Origin: Verrucomicrobiota bacterium
GTDB taxonomy: Bacteria > Verrucomicrobiota > Verrucomicrobiia > Limisphaerales > J093
Length of the DNA: 23,411 bases
Reading direction: 5' to 3'
Assembly: GCA_029907285.1 (NCBI GenBank)
Contig: JARYMD010000015.1
Coordinates: 1 to 23,411 of the forward strand
Within the stretch, counting starts at the first letter, position 1, and every line of letters begins with the position of its first letter. Position numbers and translations under genes: made by a program. Below the pieces are notes generated by a model. It was not told where the DNA came from. It made no database searches and was given only the letters and a program-made list of their open reading frames with translations. Shown here piece after piece: positions 15,404 to 23,411 of the stretch.

Positions 15404-16753
15404 GTGAACATCACGACCAAATCCAGCAAAAGGCCGTGCCTTGCGGGATTGATACTCGCCGGGGCGGTTGGAGCGATTCTGTTCAGCCCAGTGGTTACGG
15501 CTCAATCCGTGGATGCCCTCTTGGACAAGCTTGTCGAGAAAGGCGTCCTCACGGTCAAAGAAGCCAATCAACTCCGCGAAGAAGCTGACAAAAACTTCAC
15601 AACAGCATACTCAGCCAAGAGCGGAATGCCAGAGTGGGTTACAGCATTCAAGATCAATGGGGATTTGCGAGGGCGATATGAGGGTTTCTTTTACGACGAT
15701 GACGCGACGGTTGACCGCCATCGCTTTCGGTACCGTGCACGGCTCGGTTTTACTGCGGCGCTGAAGGACGATTTCGAAGTCGGGCTTCGCCTCGGCAGCG
15801 GCGAGCTGGACGCGTCGGGGATGATCGACCCCATCTCGAACAATCAAACACTCAAAGACGATGCCTCGAAAAAAGGCATTTTCATCGATTTGGCCTATGG
15901 GAAGTGGAGTCCGATCCACACCGGCGAATGGAACGGCTCAATGACACTTGGGAAAATGGAAAACCCGTTTATCTTTCCAAGCACTTTGATGTTCGATCGC
16001 GACTACACGCCGGAGGGAGCGGCGATCGAGCTGGCCTATTCCCCCGTGGTCGAGCACTCGATAAAGCTGGTCGGCGCAGGATACATCTTGGATGAATTGA
16101 GCGGGGACAGCAACGACCCCTACGTGCTGGGCGCGCAACTCCGGTGGACCGGCACGTGGACCAGACACGTCGGCAGTGCTCTCGGCGTTTCCGGATGGGC
16201 GATGGCAAACAAAGATCAGTTGGTCAATTCTGGCGTGCCAAACTTCGGCAAGGGCAACACGCGCGATGAAACCGGGCGCCTGGCGCGCTCGTTCAATCCG
16301 GTCCAGGTTGACGGATCATTCACTTACACCATGGACAGTGTGCCGATGTACAGCGGTCCATTTCCGATTTCACTGTTTGGTGAATACCTGAACAACCCTG
16401 CTGCGCCGCGCAAGAACGACGGTTGGGCTGTTGGAATTGTGTTCGGCAAATCAGGAAAGAAAGGCTTGTGGGATATTTCGTACCAATACCGATTTCTCGC
16501 CGCCGACGCATGGTACGAGGAATTCACAGAATCCGACTTTGGCGCAAACTATGTTGCAGCGCCGGTCGGCGGCAGTCGTGGTTACGGAAGCGGGACGAAT
16601 GTCCGAGGGCACATCGTCCGCGGCCAGTTCTCGCCCTATGATCACCTGATTTTTGCTGTGACGTACTTTTTGACCGAACTGATTGAGGAAACACCTGATT
16701 CATCTGACAGTGGCACCGGGCGCCTGCAGGTTGACGCTACATTGAAGTTTTGA
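15404..16753 (+). CDS. Putative outer-membrane porin, probable phosphate-inducible channel
   Basis: The frame is open from TTG 15368. I prefer GTG 15404 because it leads directly into a signal peptide ('NITTKSSKRP' then a hydrophobic core and 'VVTAQS'), giving 449 residues. After the signal, 'VDALLDKLVEKGVLTVKEAN' followed by a charged helix is a hallmark of the bacterial 'putative porin' family. The rest is alternating beta strands ('RHRFRYRARLGFTAAL', 'DDFEVGLRLGSG', 'LWDISYQYRFLA') ending in F ('VDATLKF'), as in outer-membrane barrels. It is the first gene after the Pho-box array and lies 70 bases before pstS. This suggests it lets phosphate through the outer membrane when phosphate is scarce, in the manner of OprP or PhoE, although it is not clearly homologous to them. 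Selectivity cannot be read from sequence. Confidence 0.8.
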   Translation: MNITTKSSKRPCLAGLILAGAVGAILFSPVVTAQSVDALLDKLVEKGVLTVKEANQLREEADKNFTTAYSAKSGMPEWVTAFKINGDLRGRYEGFFYDDDATVDRHRFRYRARLGFTAALKDDFEVGLRLGSGELDASGMIDPISNNQTLKDDASKKGIFIDLAYGKWSPIHTGEWNGSMTLGKMENPFIFPSTLMFDRDYTPEGAAIELAYSPVVEHSIKLVGAGYILDELSGDSNDPYVLGAQLRWTGTWTRHVGSALGVSGWAMANKDQLVNSGVPNFGKGNTRDETGRLARSFNPVQVDGSFTYTMDSVPMYSGPFPISLFGEYLNNPAAPRKNDGWAVGIVFGKSGKKGLWDISYQYRFLAADAWYEEFTESDFGANYVAAPVGGSRGYGSGTNVRGHIVRGQFSPYDHLIFAVTYFLTELIEETPDSSDSGTGRLQVDATLKF

Positions 16754-16823
16754 ACAAACCACGATGAAACCTTTGCACGAAATAGAATCGCAACCAGTGA
16801 GTACTCAAACCAAGGAACAAAAA

Positions 16824-17684
16824 ATGAAAAGCCGCATATGCCGTTCAGCGTTCGCCATCGGTGCAGCCGCTCTTACAGCGGCCGCACAGGTCCAAGCTGC
16901 GACAACCATTACAGCCAAAGGCTCTGACACTTTGGTCATCCTTGCGCAGAAATGGGCCGAGGTTTACATGGGCACGCATCCAGGCGTCAAAATCCAAGTG
17001 ACAGGCGGCGGTTCTGGCGTGGGATTTGCCGCGTTGCAAAACCGCCAAACAGACCTGGCCAATGCTTCCCGGCCAATCAAGGCCAGGGAAATCGAAGCCT
17101 GCATCAAGGCTTTCGGCAAACGCCCGACCGAATACAAGGTCGCCATTGACGGCTTGTCAGTGTACGTCAACGCAGACAATCCTGTCACCGAAGTTACTGT
17201 CGAACAGCTCGAGCAGGTTTTCACCGGCAAAATCAAGAATTGGAAAGAACTTGGCGGCCCGGACATGCCGATCACAGTGTACAGCCGCGAAAACAGCTCG
17301 GGCACGTATGAGTTCTTCAAAGAACATGTGCTCAAGGGGAAAGACTTCGTGGCGAGCGCACAGACGATGCCCGGCACAGCGGTGGTTCTTCAGGCGGTTG
17401 CAAAGGACAAACGCGGCATTGGATACGGGGGCGCCGCCTATGGTGCGGGCGCAAAGCATCTTCTTGTCAAAGCCGATGCGAGTTCTCCGGGCATCGAGCC
17501 AACCGAGGAGAATGTTGTCAGCCAGAAATACCCAATCTGGCGATACCTTTACATCTATGTTAACCCTGCACTGGACAAGGGTGAAATAGCGGCTTACCTG
17601 CGCTGGATTCGGAGCGATGAAGGTCAGGCCGTCGTGAAAGAGGTCGGGTACTTTCCGCTCCCGCCGCACTTGCGGGAGAAATAA
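16824..17684 (+). CDS. pstS: Periplasmic phosphate-binding protein PstS
   Basis: The ATG at 16824 has AAGGAA 7 bases upstream and is followed at once by a signal peptide ('KSRICRSAFAIGAAALTAAA', cut near 'VQA/AT'). The upstream in-frame ATG at 16764 would add 20 polar residues in front and is rejected. The 286-residue product has the PstS phosphate-pocket pattern: 'KGSDT' (32-36), 'GGGSGVG' (61-67), 'ASRP' (81-84) and 'SRENSSGTYEFF' (154-165). It should bind inorganic phosphate in the periplasm and deliver it to PstC-PstA. 'VTVEQLEQVFTGKIKNWKELG' is also typical of the family. There is no lipobox cysteine, so it is probably soluble. It sits between the porin and pstC. Confidence 0.95.
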   Translation: MKSRICRSAFAIGAAALTAAAQVQAATTITAKGSDTLVILAQKWAEVYMGTHPGVKIQVTGGGSGVGFAALQNRQTDLANASRPIKAREIEACIKAFGKRPTEYKVAIDGLSVYVNADNPVTEVTVEQLEQVFTGKIKNWKELGGPDMPITVYSRENSSGTYEFFKEHVLKGKDFVASAQTMPGTAVVLQAVAKDKRGIGYGGAAYGAGAKHLLVKADASSPGIEPTEENVVSQKYPIWRYLYIYVNPALDKGEIAAYLRWIRSDEGQAVVKEVGYFPLPPHLREK

Positions 17685-17771
17685 CCGGCCTCTCCCTGTG
17701 CTGGATTGGCAACGTCCTTGATCTTGATCATAGTGCCCTGCTGGGAGAAGGTTGCGGTAGGGCGTGATTTC

Positions 17772-17791
17772 GCGGGGACGCGGAATCCCGC
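17772..17791 (+). other. Weak hairpin between pstS and pstC
   Basis: GCGGG (17772-17776) can pair with CCCGC (17787-17791), followed by a loosely T-rich stretch. The gap between pstS and pstC is 131 bases, the longest within the operon. A structure here could protect the pstS message or reduce read-through, so that binding protein exceeds permease. The stem is short and this is speculative. Confidence 0.25.
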
Positions 17792-17815
17792 CATGGTTTC
17801 GGTTTTCGACAAGGC

Positions 17816-19003
17816 ATGCAGAAGGTGAGCGCTGCCAGAAAACGGACAATTGGCTGGATGGGTGTCCACCGTGGACATCGCGCGCGGCCATTGGAATGGT
17901 TGGCGGAAAAACTGATATTCCTTGTCTCGCTTTCGGCGATAGTCGTCATACTGCTCATTTTCCTGTTTGTTGCTCGCGAGGCTATGCCCATTTTTCTGGG
18001 CCAGATGAACAGCGCCCTCGTTCTACCAACCATCCCGGTCGAGGAGATCGATAAGGTCGGCCCGGAAGAACTTCGTCGGTACCTCGGGCTCACCAAGAAG
18101 CAATTCGCCGAAATGGACCGTGACACGCTGAAGACGTTGATGGAGGTTCGGATCGAGGCTCAGGTTGAGATTCCGCCGCAATTCCGCGAAGACAAAGACG
18201 CACGCATCAACACCACTGAATGGCGTTATCTGTTAAAACCGCATCAGTGGACCGGCTATGACAGGCCGGTTTACATATGGCAGCCGATCGGCTGGATAAA
18301 GAAGTACAACATTATCCCCCTGCTAATCGGGAGTCTGAAACCGACATTGGTTGGGTTGTTGTTTGCCACGCCGCTGGCGATCGGCGCGGCCATTTACGTT
18401 TCGCAGCTTGCCGGAGATCGCACACGCGAACTCGTCAAGCCCGCCATCGAGCTGCTGTCGGGCATCCCATCCGTGGTCATAGGGTTCTTTGCGCTTCTTG
18501 TTATGGCGAGCGTCCTGCAGTCTTTGTTCAGATACGAGGTGCGGTTGAACGCGTTTGTCGCCGGGATTGCGCTTGGAATTGCCGTTATACCAATTGTGTT
18601 TTCGATCTCTGAAGATGCGCTTACCAGTGTTCCCCGGAGCTACACACAAGCTGCGCTGGCACTTGGCGCATCCCGCTGGCAGACAGCATATCAGATAGTT
18701 CTTCCTGCTGCGCTTCCTGGCGTTTTTGCCGCGGTTGTTTTGGGATTCGGCCGTGCCATCGGTGAAACCATGATTGTGCTGATGATCTGTTCGGCAAGCG
18801 TTGTGTCGTGGAACATATTCGAGTCTGCCCGCGGCATAACAACCACAATTGCAGCCGAGATGGCTGAAGCTGTCACAGGCGGGCATCATTACAGGATTCT
18901 GTTCATGCTTGGCGCTTTGCTGTTCGCAGTGACGTTTCTGTCGAATCTCGCCGGTGACATCATCATCCACAGGCTGAAGGCAAAGCTGGAGGGGAAAAAA
19001 TGA
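17816..19003 (+). CDS. pstC: Phosphate ABC transporter permease PstC, with enlarged periplasmic loop
   Basis: The 395-residue product is a PstC-type permease with a first membrane segment at about 31-53 and the transport domain from about 168. The cytoplasmic EAA-type loop that contacts PstB is 'QAALALGASRWQTAYQIVLP' (278-297), and 'GFGRAIGETM' (310-319) is the usual following segment. Between the first and second membrane helices lies about 110 residues of polar sequence (54-165), including a charged helical part ('EEIDKVGPEELRRYLGLTKK' and 'MDRDTLKTLMEVR') and 'WRYLLKPHQWTGY'. Loops there exist in PstC proteins, but E. coli PstC has a clearly shorter one. The start is uncertain: ATG at 17816 has AAGG too close, and GTG at 17825 is an alternative. 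The stop overlaps the pstA start (ATGA). Confidence 0.92.
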   Translation: MQKVSAARKRTIGWMGVHRGHRARPLEWLAEKLIFLVSLSAIVVILLIFLFVAREAMPIFLGQMNSALVLPTIPVEEIDKVGPEELRRYLGLTKKQFAEMDRDTLKTLMEVRIEAQVEIPPQFREDKDARINTTEWRYLLKPHQWTGYDRPVYIWQPIGWIKKYNIIPLLIGSLKPTLVGLLFATPLAIGAAIYVSQLAGDRTRELVKPAIELLSGIPSVVIGFFALLVMASVLQSLFRYEVRLNAFVAGIALGIAVIPIVFSISEDALTSVPRSYTQAALALGASRWQTAYQIVLPAALPGVFAAVVLGFGRAIGETMIVLMICSASVVSWNIFESARGITTTIAAEMAEAVTGGHHYRILFMLGALLFAVTFLSNLAGDIIIHRLKAKLEGKK

Positions 19004-19965
19004 CGGACGCTCGGGTCATGAATGGGCAGACCGTCACCGGGCACTTTCGTGCCGAGCGGAGAGACGTCGGCTCACACTTTTTTACGGCACTGACCGGGCT
19101 GTCCACGTTGTTCATACTCTGCATTCTTGCAGTAATTCTGATCAACATCACATGGAACGGCTGGCAGGGATTGTCATGGCGGTTCATCACCACAATCCCG
19201 AAAAAGGACTTTTTTGACATTTCCACTACGGGTGTTCTGCCGATGATAGTTGGGACAACAGTCCGGGTTTTCGTGATGACATTCTTCGTGTTGCCGGTAG
19301 GCGTGATAACAGCAATTTATTTGACCGAATACGCTCCCGTGCGTTCGCCCGTCACGCGAATCATTCGCGGCGCAGTCAACAATCTGGCAGGGGTGCCTTC
19401 GATTGTTTTCGGGCTGTTCGGCCTCGGTTTTTTCATTAATTTCATCGGACATCACATGGACACAATTCTCCGCAGTCCAGAGCCGACGTGGAGCCATCCA
19501 TCGATTCTGTGGGCCTCGCTCACCCTGGCTGTGATGACATTGCCGGTGGTGATAGTGGCTACGGAGGAATCTCTGCGCGCGATTCCAATGGGCCTGCGCG
19601 AGGCAAGTCTTGCGCTAGGCGCGACAAAGCTCGAAACGATCATCAAAGTCGTTTTGCCACAGGCGCTGCCGGGAATAATGACCGGCGGGATTTTGGCGGT
19701 GAGCAGGGCCGCAGGCGAAGTGGCGCCCATTCTGTTCACTGGTGTTGCCTACTACATGGCCGACCTCCCGAAACGTCTGACAGACCAGTTCATGGACCTT
19801 GGCTACCACGTGTTCGTCCTCTCGACGCAGTCCCCGAACATCGAGCAAACACGGCCGATTCTGTACGCTACCGTCATTGTATTGCTTGCGTTAACATTTG
19901 CACTCAACGTAACTGCTGTTCTAATCCGCGCCCGGGTCCGGAAAAGGCTGCGCGCATTGGGCTAG
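19000..19965 (+). CDS. pstA: Phosphate ABC transporter permease PstA
   Basis: The ATG at 19000 overlaps the pstC stop by 4 bases and is preceded by a strong GGAGGGG site, so the two permease subunits are translationally coupled. The 321-residue product has about six membrane segments. The EAA-type loop 'REASLALGATKLETIIKVVL' (200-219), followed by 'PQALPGI' and 'AVSRAAGEVAPILFT' (233-247), is typical of PstA. With PstC it forms the inner-membrane channel for phosphate driven by two PstB subunits. The N-terminus (1-25) is somewhat longer and more polar than in short family members. No oddities are seen in key motifs. Confidence 0.95.
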   Translation: MTDARVMNGQTVTGHFRAERRDVGSHFFTALTGLSTLFILCILAVILINITWNGWQGLSWRFITTIPKKDFFDISTTGVLPMIVGTTVRVFVMTFFVLPVGVITAIYLTEYAPVRSPVTRIIRGAVNNLAGVPSIVFGLFGLGFFINFIGHHMDTILRSPEPTWSHPSILWASLTLAVMTLPVVIVATEESLRAIPMGLREASLALGATKLETIIKVVLPQALPGIMTGGILAVSRAAGEVAPILFTGVAYYMADLPKRLTDQFMDLGYHVFVLSTQSPNIEQTRPILYATVIVLLALTFALNVTAVLIRARVRKRLRALG

Positions 19966-19980
19966 AACCGAACACCAAGA

Positions 19981-20808
19981 ATGCACGACACAACGCTCAA
20001 ACCGCTCGAAGTTGGCCGAGCTGCAAGCGCCGAACTGCCCCCAAGCACGGGCAAAGCTAATTTCATCGAGGTGCAAAACCTGTCGCTTTGGTACGGTGAC
20101 GCTCAAGCTCTCAAAGAAATCACTTTCGATATTGGCGAACGCGTGGTCACAGCATTCATCGGCCCTTCAGGTTGCGGCAAATCGACTCTCCTGCGCTGTT
20201 TTAACAGAATGAACGACCTGATTGACAGCGTGCGGATTTCAGGAACAGTCAAAATCGGAGGGCACGATATCAATGCGCCCAAAGTGGACGTGATCGAGCT
20301 ACGCAAGCGTGTCGGAATGGTGTTCCAGAAGTCAAACCCGTTCCCAAAGTCCGTCTATGACAATGTCGCTTACGGGCCGCGCCTGCTTGGAATCCGAAAC
20401 CGCTCCGAGCTTAACGCAATCGTCGAGGAGAGCCTTCGCAAAGCGGCGCTTTGGGACGAGGTCAAAGACAGGCTTCATGAAAGTGCTCTGGGCCTGTCGG
20501 GCGGGCAACAGCAGCGGCTTTGCATCGCCCGCGCAATCGCAGTTGAACCTGAAATCCTCCTGATGGATGAACCGGCCTCGGCACTTGATCCACTCGCCAC
20601 TTCGCGCATCGAAGACCTCATTCTCGAACTCAAGCGCGATTACACGATTGTAATCGTCACCCATAACATGCAGCAGGCAGCACGCATCTCGGACTACACC
20701 GCTTTCTTTTACCTCGGCGAGCTGATCGAGTATGGCCCCACGAGAAAGATTTTCACCAACCCCTCGCGGAAACAGACTGAAGATTACGTGACAGGACGAT
20801 TTGGTTGA
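19981..20808 (+). CDS. pstB: Phosphate ABC transporter ATPase PstB
   Basis: The 275-residue product has all ABC ATPase elements: Walker A GPSGCGKST (61-69), Q-loop 'VFQKSNPFPKSV' (Q116), signature LSGGQQQR (172-179), Walker B LLMDEP (193-198), D-loop SALD (200-203) and switch histidine H228 in 'VTHNMQQA'. 'FNRMNDLI' and 'QKSNPFPKSVYDNVAYGPR' are characteristic of PstB rather than other importers. About 25 extra residues precede the first strand. It supplies the energy for phosphate uptake through PstCA at the cytoplasmic face of the membrane. It starts 15 bases after the pstA stop, with only a weak ribosome site ('CAAGA'). Confidence 0.97.
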   Translation: MHDTTLKPLEVGRAASAELPPSTGKANFIEVQNLSLWYGDAQALKEITFDIGERVVTAFIGPSGCGKSTLLRCFNRMNDLIDSVRISGTVKIGGHDINAPKVDVIELRKRVGMVFQKSNPFPKSVYDNVAYGPRLLGIRNRSELNAIVEESLRKAALWDEVKDRLHESALGLSGGQQQRLCIARAIAVEPEILLMDEPASALDPLATSRIEDLILELKRDYTIVIVTHNMQQAARISDYTAFFYLGELIEYGPTRKIFTNPSRKQTEDYVTGRFG

Positions 20809-20822
20809 ACCATGCTGGTGAT

Positions 20823-21494
20823 ATGGAAAGGCATTTTGAAAGCGACATGGCCACGCTGCAGGAAAAGCTGCTGTTCATGGCCAGCCACGCCGAACGCGCA
20901 GTGCGCCAAGCCATCGAAGCTCTCTCTTCGCGCAACGACGCATTGAGCGAGGCGGTCAAGGAAAGCGACGATATTCTGGACCGGCTCGAAGTCGAGATCG
21001 ATGATCTCGCGGTCAGTTTGTTGGCGCGTGCGCCGCTTGCTTCAGACCTCCGCCTCGTCACCGTTGCGATGAGGATTTCACAAAACCTCGAGCGCGTGGG
21101 CGACGAGGCAACAAAGATCGCCAAACGCGTCCTCCAACTGAACAGCGATCTGCCGCTGAAAACCGCGGTCGAAATCCCGCCGCTGGCCGAGATGGCCCTT
21201 GACCTGTTGAAAGAGGCGCTCGACACCTTTTCAAGGCGCGATTCTGCCCCCGCACGCACCATCATCCAGAAAGACAAGGCAATCGATGAACTGAACCGAC
21301 GGATACACCAGGAATTGGTTGATTTGATGACATCCGATGCTTCCACAATTGTTCGGTGCCTGCATCTGATGGTAATCGCAAAGAGTCTCGAACGAATCGG
21401 TGATCACGCCAAAAACATCGCCGAGGAGGTCGTCTATCTGTGCGAAGCACTGGACATCCGCCACCCGGCTTCAACAGGCCAGTCCGCAGTATGA
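20823..21494 (+). CDS. phoU: Phosphate regulator PhoU
   Basis: I chose ATG 20823, which gives 223 residues and the usual PhoU opening 'MERHFESDMATLQEKLLFMA'. A TTG at 20805 overlapping the pstB stop would add six residues. The protein is all-helical with two internal repeats, each carrying the family's metal-cluster motif: 'ERVGDEATKIAKRV' (from about residue 90) and 'ERIGDHAKNIAEEV' (from about 190). PhoU links the Pst transporter to the PhoR kinase and keeps the Pho response off when phosphate is ample. Its place between pstB and phoB-phoR agrees with this. Length is normal for the family. Confidence 0.95.
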   Translation: MERHFESDMATLQEKLLFMASHAERAVRQAIEALSSRNDALSEAVKESDDILDRLEVEIDDLAVSLLARAPLASDLRLVTVAMRISQNLERVGDEATKIAKRVLQLNSDLPLKTAVEIPPLAEMALDLLKEALDTFSRRDSAPARTIIQKDKAIDELNRRIHQELVDLMTSDASTIVRCLHLMVIAKSLERIGDHAKNIAEEVVYLCEALDIRHPASTGQSAV

Positions 21495-22171
21495 AAGAGA
21501 AGATTCTTGTCGTTGATGATGAGCCGGATGCTGTCGAGTTGATCGAGTTCAGCCTGAAACAGGCCGGGTACGATGTCATCACCGCTGCTGACGGCGCAGA
21601 AGCCGTCCGGAAAGCCCAGTCGTTTCTTCCGAGCCTGATCGTTCTCGATCTCATGCTGCCCGAGATTGACGGGCTTGAAGTCTGCCGCCTCTTGCGCCGG
21701 AATCAATCAACCGCGTCAATCCCAATACTCATGCTCACCGCAAAGGCCGCTGAAGTTGACCGCGTTGTCGGATTTGAGCTGGGCGCCGAAGATTATGTGA
21801 CAAAACCGTTCAGTCCGCGCGAGCTGGTTTTGCGCATCAAGCGAATACTTGAACGCGGGAAAAAGACGCCAACGAAGAAGGAACGCATGGCGTTTGGCGA
21901 CCTTGTGATCGATTTGCCCTGCCACTCCGTGACGGTCAAAGGCAACCCGATCGAACTGACTGCCACCGAGTTCAGACTGCTGACCCTTCTCGCAGAACGC
22001 GCAGGCCGCGTCCAGTCCCGCGATCAGTTGCTCCAGGATGTTTGGAATTACGAAAAAGCCATTGACACTCGGACCGTGGACACCCACATGCGCCGCCTGA
22101 GAAAGAAGCTCGGCCAGGCAGCAAAACACCTGGACACAGTCCGAGGCGTCGGCTACCGATTCGTCGAATGA
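21491..22171 (+). CDS. phoB: Response regulator PhoB
   Basis: The ATG at 21491 overlaps the phoU stop (ATGA). An upstream ATG at 21440 would prefix 17 unrelated residues. The 226-residue product is an OmpR/PhoB-type regulator. The receiver domain (about 1-122) has acidic D9-D10, phosphoacceptor D53 in 'VLDLMLPEIDG', T83 and K105. The winged-helix DNA-binding domain (about 133-226) has 'ELTATEFRLLTLLAERAGRV', 'RTVDTHMRRLRKKL' and 'VRGVGYRF'. When phosphorylated by PhoR it should bind Pho boxes such as the array at 15289-15328. The context (pst genes, phoU, phoR) makes PhoB much more likely than another OmpR-class regulator. Confidence 0.95.
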   Translation: MKEKILVVDDEPDAVELIEFSLKQAGYDVITAADGAEAVRKAQSFLPSLIVLDLMLPEIDGLEVCRLLRRNQSTASIPILMLTAKAAEVDRVVGFELGAEDYVTKPFSPRELVLRIKRILERGKKTPTKKERMAFGDLVIDLPCHSVTVKGNPIELTATEFRLLTLLAERAGRVQSRDQLLQDVWNYEKAIDTRTVDTHMRRLRKKLGQAAKHLDTVRGVGYRFVE

Positions 22172-23361
22172 CTCTTTGGGTCGCATTGGCAGTGCTCGCT
22201 GCCCTTGGCGCGCTGGCCGCGCACTTCTACTCGGCCAGAAAGCTCAATGCGCGCCTGCTGGCCGCTCGTGAAGAGATTGACCGGATCAAAGCATCTCATG
22301 CCACGACACTGGCAGAGTTGCGTGCCCAACAGGAGGCCGTCTTTAATAGCGTTCATGAAGGATTGCTTGTGCTCGATGTTTCCGGCCGGGTTCGGGCTTG
22401 CAACCGCGCTTTCAGGGAGCTGTTTGGAACCGATGCAGACCCGATCGGGAAGTCGTTGCTCGAGGTGTTACGAGTTCATGATCTTGCTGATCTGTTGCCC
22501 AGACTTGAAGGAGAGGACCGGGTGTTGGGTTGTGAATTTCGTTACCCGGGGCCGACGAAACAAATCGTCGAAGTCAACGCTACCGTCGTTAGAAGCCCGG
22601 CCGGCGACCGTCAGGGCGTCGTACTTGCATTTCGTGATCTTTCCAGAGTCAGACAATTGGAAAAGAGCGGGTCCGAGTTGATAGCCAACGTGAGCCACGA
22701 GCTGCGCACTCCGGTTTCCATGATAAAAGGTTATGTGGAAGCCATTCTCAGCAGTGCCAAGGATGACCCCGCCACATTGCAGCGTTTTCTCGGCACCATC
22801 GAGCGGCACGCAAATCGGCTCGCGATGTTGATCGAAGACCTTCTGACAAGTGCAGAGCTCGAGTCCGGGCGTGCCATCCTCAACCTCAATCCTGTCTCGC
22901 TCCGGAGCGTCGTGGATGACGTAATGAAAGAACTTGAAGATCGCGCCCGGTCGCGCAGTGTCACAATGTCAAATGATGTGCCCGACGTCGTCGTGCTCGG
23001 CGATGCGGACAGGCTTCAACAGGTGTTCACCAACCTGCTGGATAACGCCATCAAATACGGAAAACCCCAGGGCAGGGTCGCCGTGGGCGCAATGGCACTC
23101 GATGAAAAGCGCATTCAGGTGCACGTGGCCGATGATGGCCCCGGCATTCCTCCAGAAGCACTGCCGAGAATCTTCGATCGGTTCTATCGAGTGGACAAAT
23201 CCCGCTCACGCGACCAGGGCGGCACAGGGCTCGGTTTGTCGATCGTGCGCGACATTGTCCGCGCGCACGGGGGAGAAGTCTGGGTCCAGAGCAAGCCGGG
23301 CCATGGGACGACATTTTTCCTGACGTTGCGAAGGCCGTCTGCAGGCTCAAAACCTGTGTGA
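22168..23361 (+). CDS. phoR: Sensor histidine kinase PhoR
   Basis: The ATG at 22168 overlaps the phoB stop by 4 bases. The 397-residue product has one N-terminal membrane helix (about 3-22), a short coiled segment (23-56), a PAS domain (about 55-160; 'VFNSVHEGLLVLDVSGRVRA'), and a HisKA domain with 'NVSHELRTPVS' (phosphorylated H177). The ATPase domain has an N-box 'FTNLLDNAIKYG' (N289, N293), 'VADDGPGIP' (G1), 'IFDRFYRVD' (F-box) and 'GGTGLGLSIV' (351-360). With almost no periplasmic part it probably senses the Pst-PhoU state through its PAS domain rather than phosphate directly, as in E. coli. It phosphorylates and dephosphorylates PhoB. A repeat element follows directly after the stop codon. 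Confidence 0.95.
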   Translation: MTLWVALAVLAALGALAAHFYSARKLNARLLAAREEIDRIKASHATTLAELRAQQEAVFNSVHEGLLVLDVSGRVRACNRAFRELFGTDADPIGKSLLEVLRVHDLADLLPRLEGEDRVLGCEFRYPGPTKQIVEVNATVVRSPAGDRQGVVLAFRDLSRVRQLEKSGSELIANVSHELRTPVSMIKGYVEAILSSAKDDPATLQRFLGTIERHANRLAMLIEDLLTSAELESGRAILNLNPVSLRSVVDDVMKELEDRARSRSVTMSNDVPDVVVLGDADRLQQVFTNLLDNAIKYGKPQGRVAVGAMALDEKRIQVHVADDGPGIPPEALPRIFDRFYRVDKSRSRDQGGTGLGLSIVRDIVRAHGGEVWVQSKPGHGTTFFLTLRRPSAGSKPV

Positions 23362-23363
23362 TT

Positions 23364-23411
23364 GCCAGCCCGGCACAGCCGGAACCAAAGCAGCCTGTGG
23401 GGCAGTGCGTC
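23364..23411 (+). repeat. Dispersed element, copy C, truncated by the window edge
   Basis: Three bases after the phoR stop codon begins a block with the hairpin CCGGC-ACA-GCCGG (23370-23382), followed by GGAACCAAAG and GGGGCAGTG. It aligns with the end block of copy B read in reverse complement and continues to the edge. The loop differs (ACA instead of GTA) while the stem is kept. The AATATGCG part of the block seen in A and B is missing here. Confidence 0.6.

Overview
The window looks like a chromosomal segment of a Gram-negative bacterium of the Planctomycetes-Verrucomicrobia-Chlamydiae group, most likely a free-living Verrucomicrobiota member (Pedosphaera/Limisphaera-like). This is inferred from secreted Ig-like and carbohydrate-binding proteins ending in a '...W.PL...FYRL' tail, a 'putative porin' with a 'LLDKLVEKGVLT..EA' N-terminus, fairly high GC, and many short palindromic intergenic repeats. 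No rRNA, tRNA, CRISPR array or prophage was recognised.

Left part (1-6600, mostly minus strand). The 5' end of a transposase gene, cut by the window edge, is followed by a gene-poor stretch carrying one copy of a structured dispersed repeat. Then come a large SNF2-family helicase (850-4113), a seven-helix membrane protein and, just upstream of that, a secreted protein of unknown function. The last two form a likely two-gene operon.

Middle part (6600-13440). A repeat-rich intergenic region with an uncertain ORF precedes two plus-strand genes for large secreted proteins. One is a probable glycoside-hydrolase-like protein (945-codon frame). The other is an 880-residue mosaic with duplicated CBM9-like domains, a PVC-type galactose-binding-like domain and two Ig-like domains. 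They share a short C-terminal region type and probably belong to polysaccharide use or cell-surface work. A dense repeat cluster follows, then on the minus strand a CDP-alcohol phosphatidyltransferase (PgsA-like) and a family 2 glycosyltransferase with an extra Rossmann-like C-terminal domain.

Right part (15200-23361, plus strand). This is a compact phosphate-starvation locus: porin, pstS, pstC, pstA, pstB, phoU, phoB, phoR. Several junctions overlap by 4 bases (ATGA). A Pho-box-like array of 7-base half-sites phased at 11 and 22 bases lies upstream of the porin and could control the whole set. In the working model the porin admits phosphate to the periplasm, PstS binds it, PstCA-B imports it, PhoU connects transporter state to PhoR, and PhoR/PhoB activates the operon.

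The most unusual non-coding signal is a roughly 216-base dispersed element with a 25-base inverted repeat. It is present in two full copies (476-691, 13189-13405) and two partial or truncated ones (12867-12950, 23364-edge). In all four cases it lies downstream of a gene's stop codon and in the same orientation relative to that gene.
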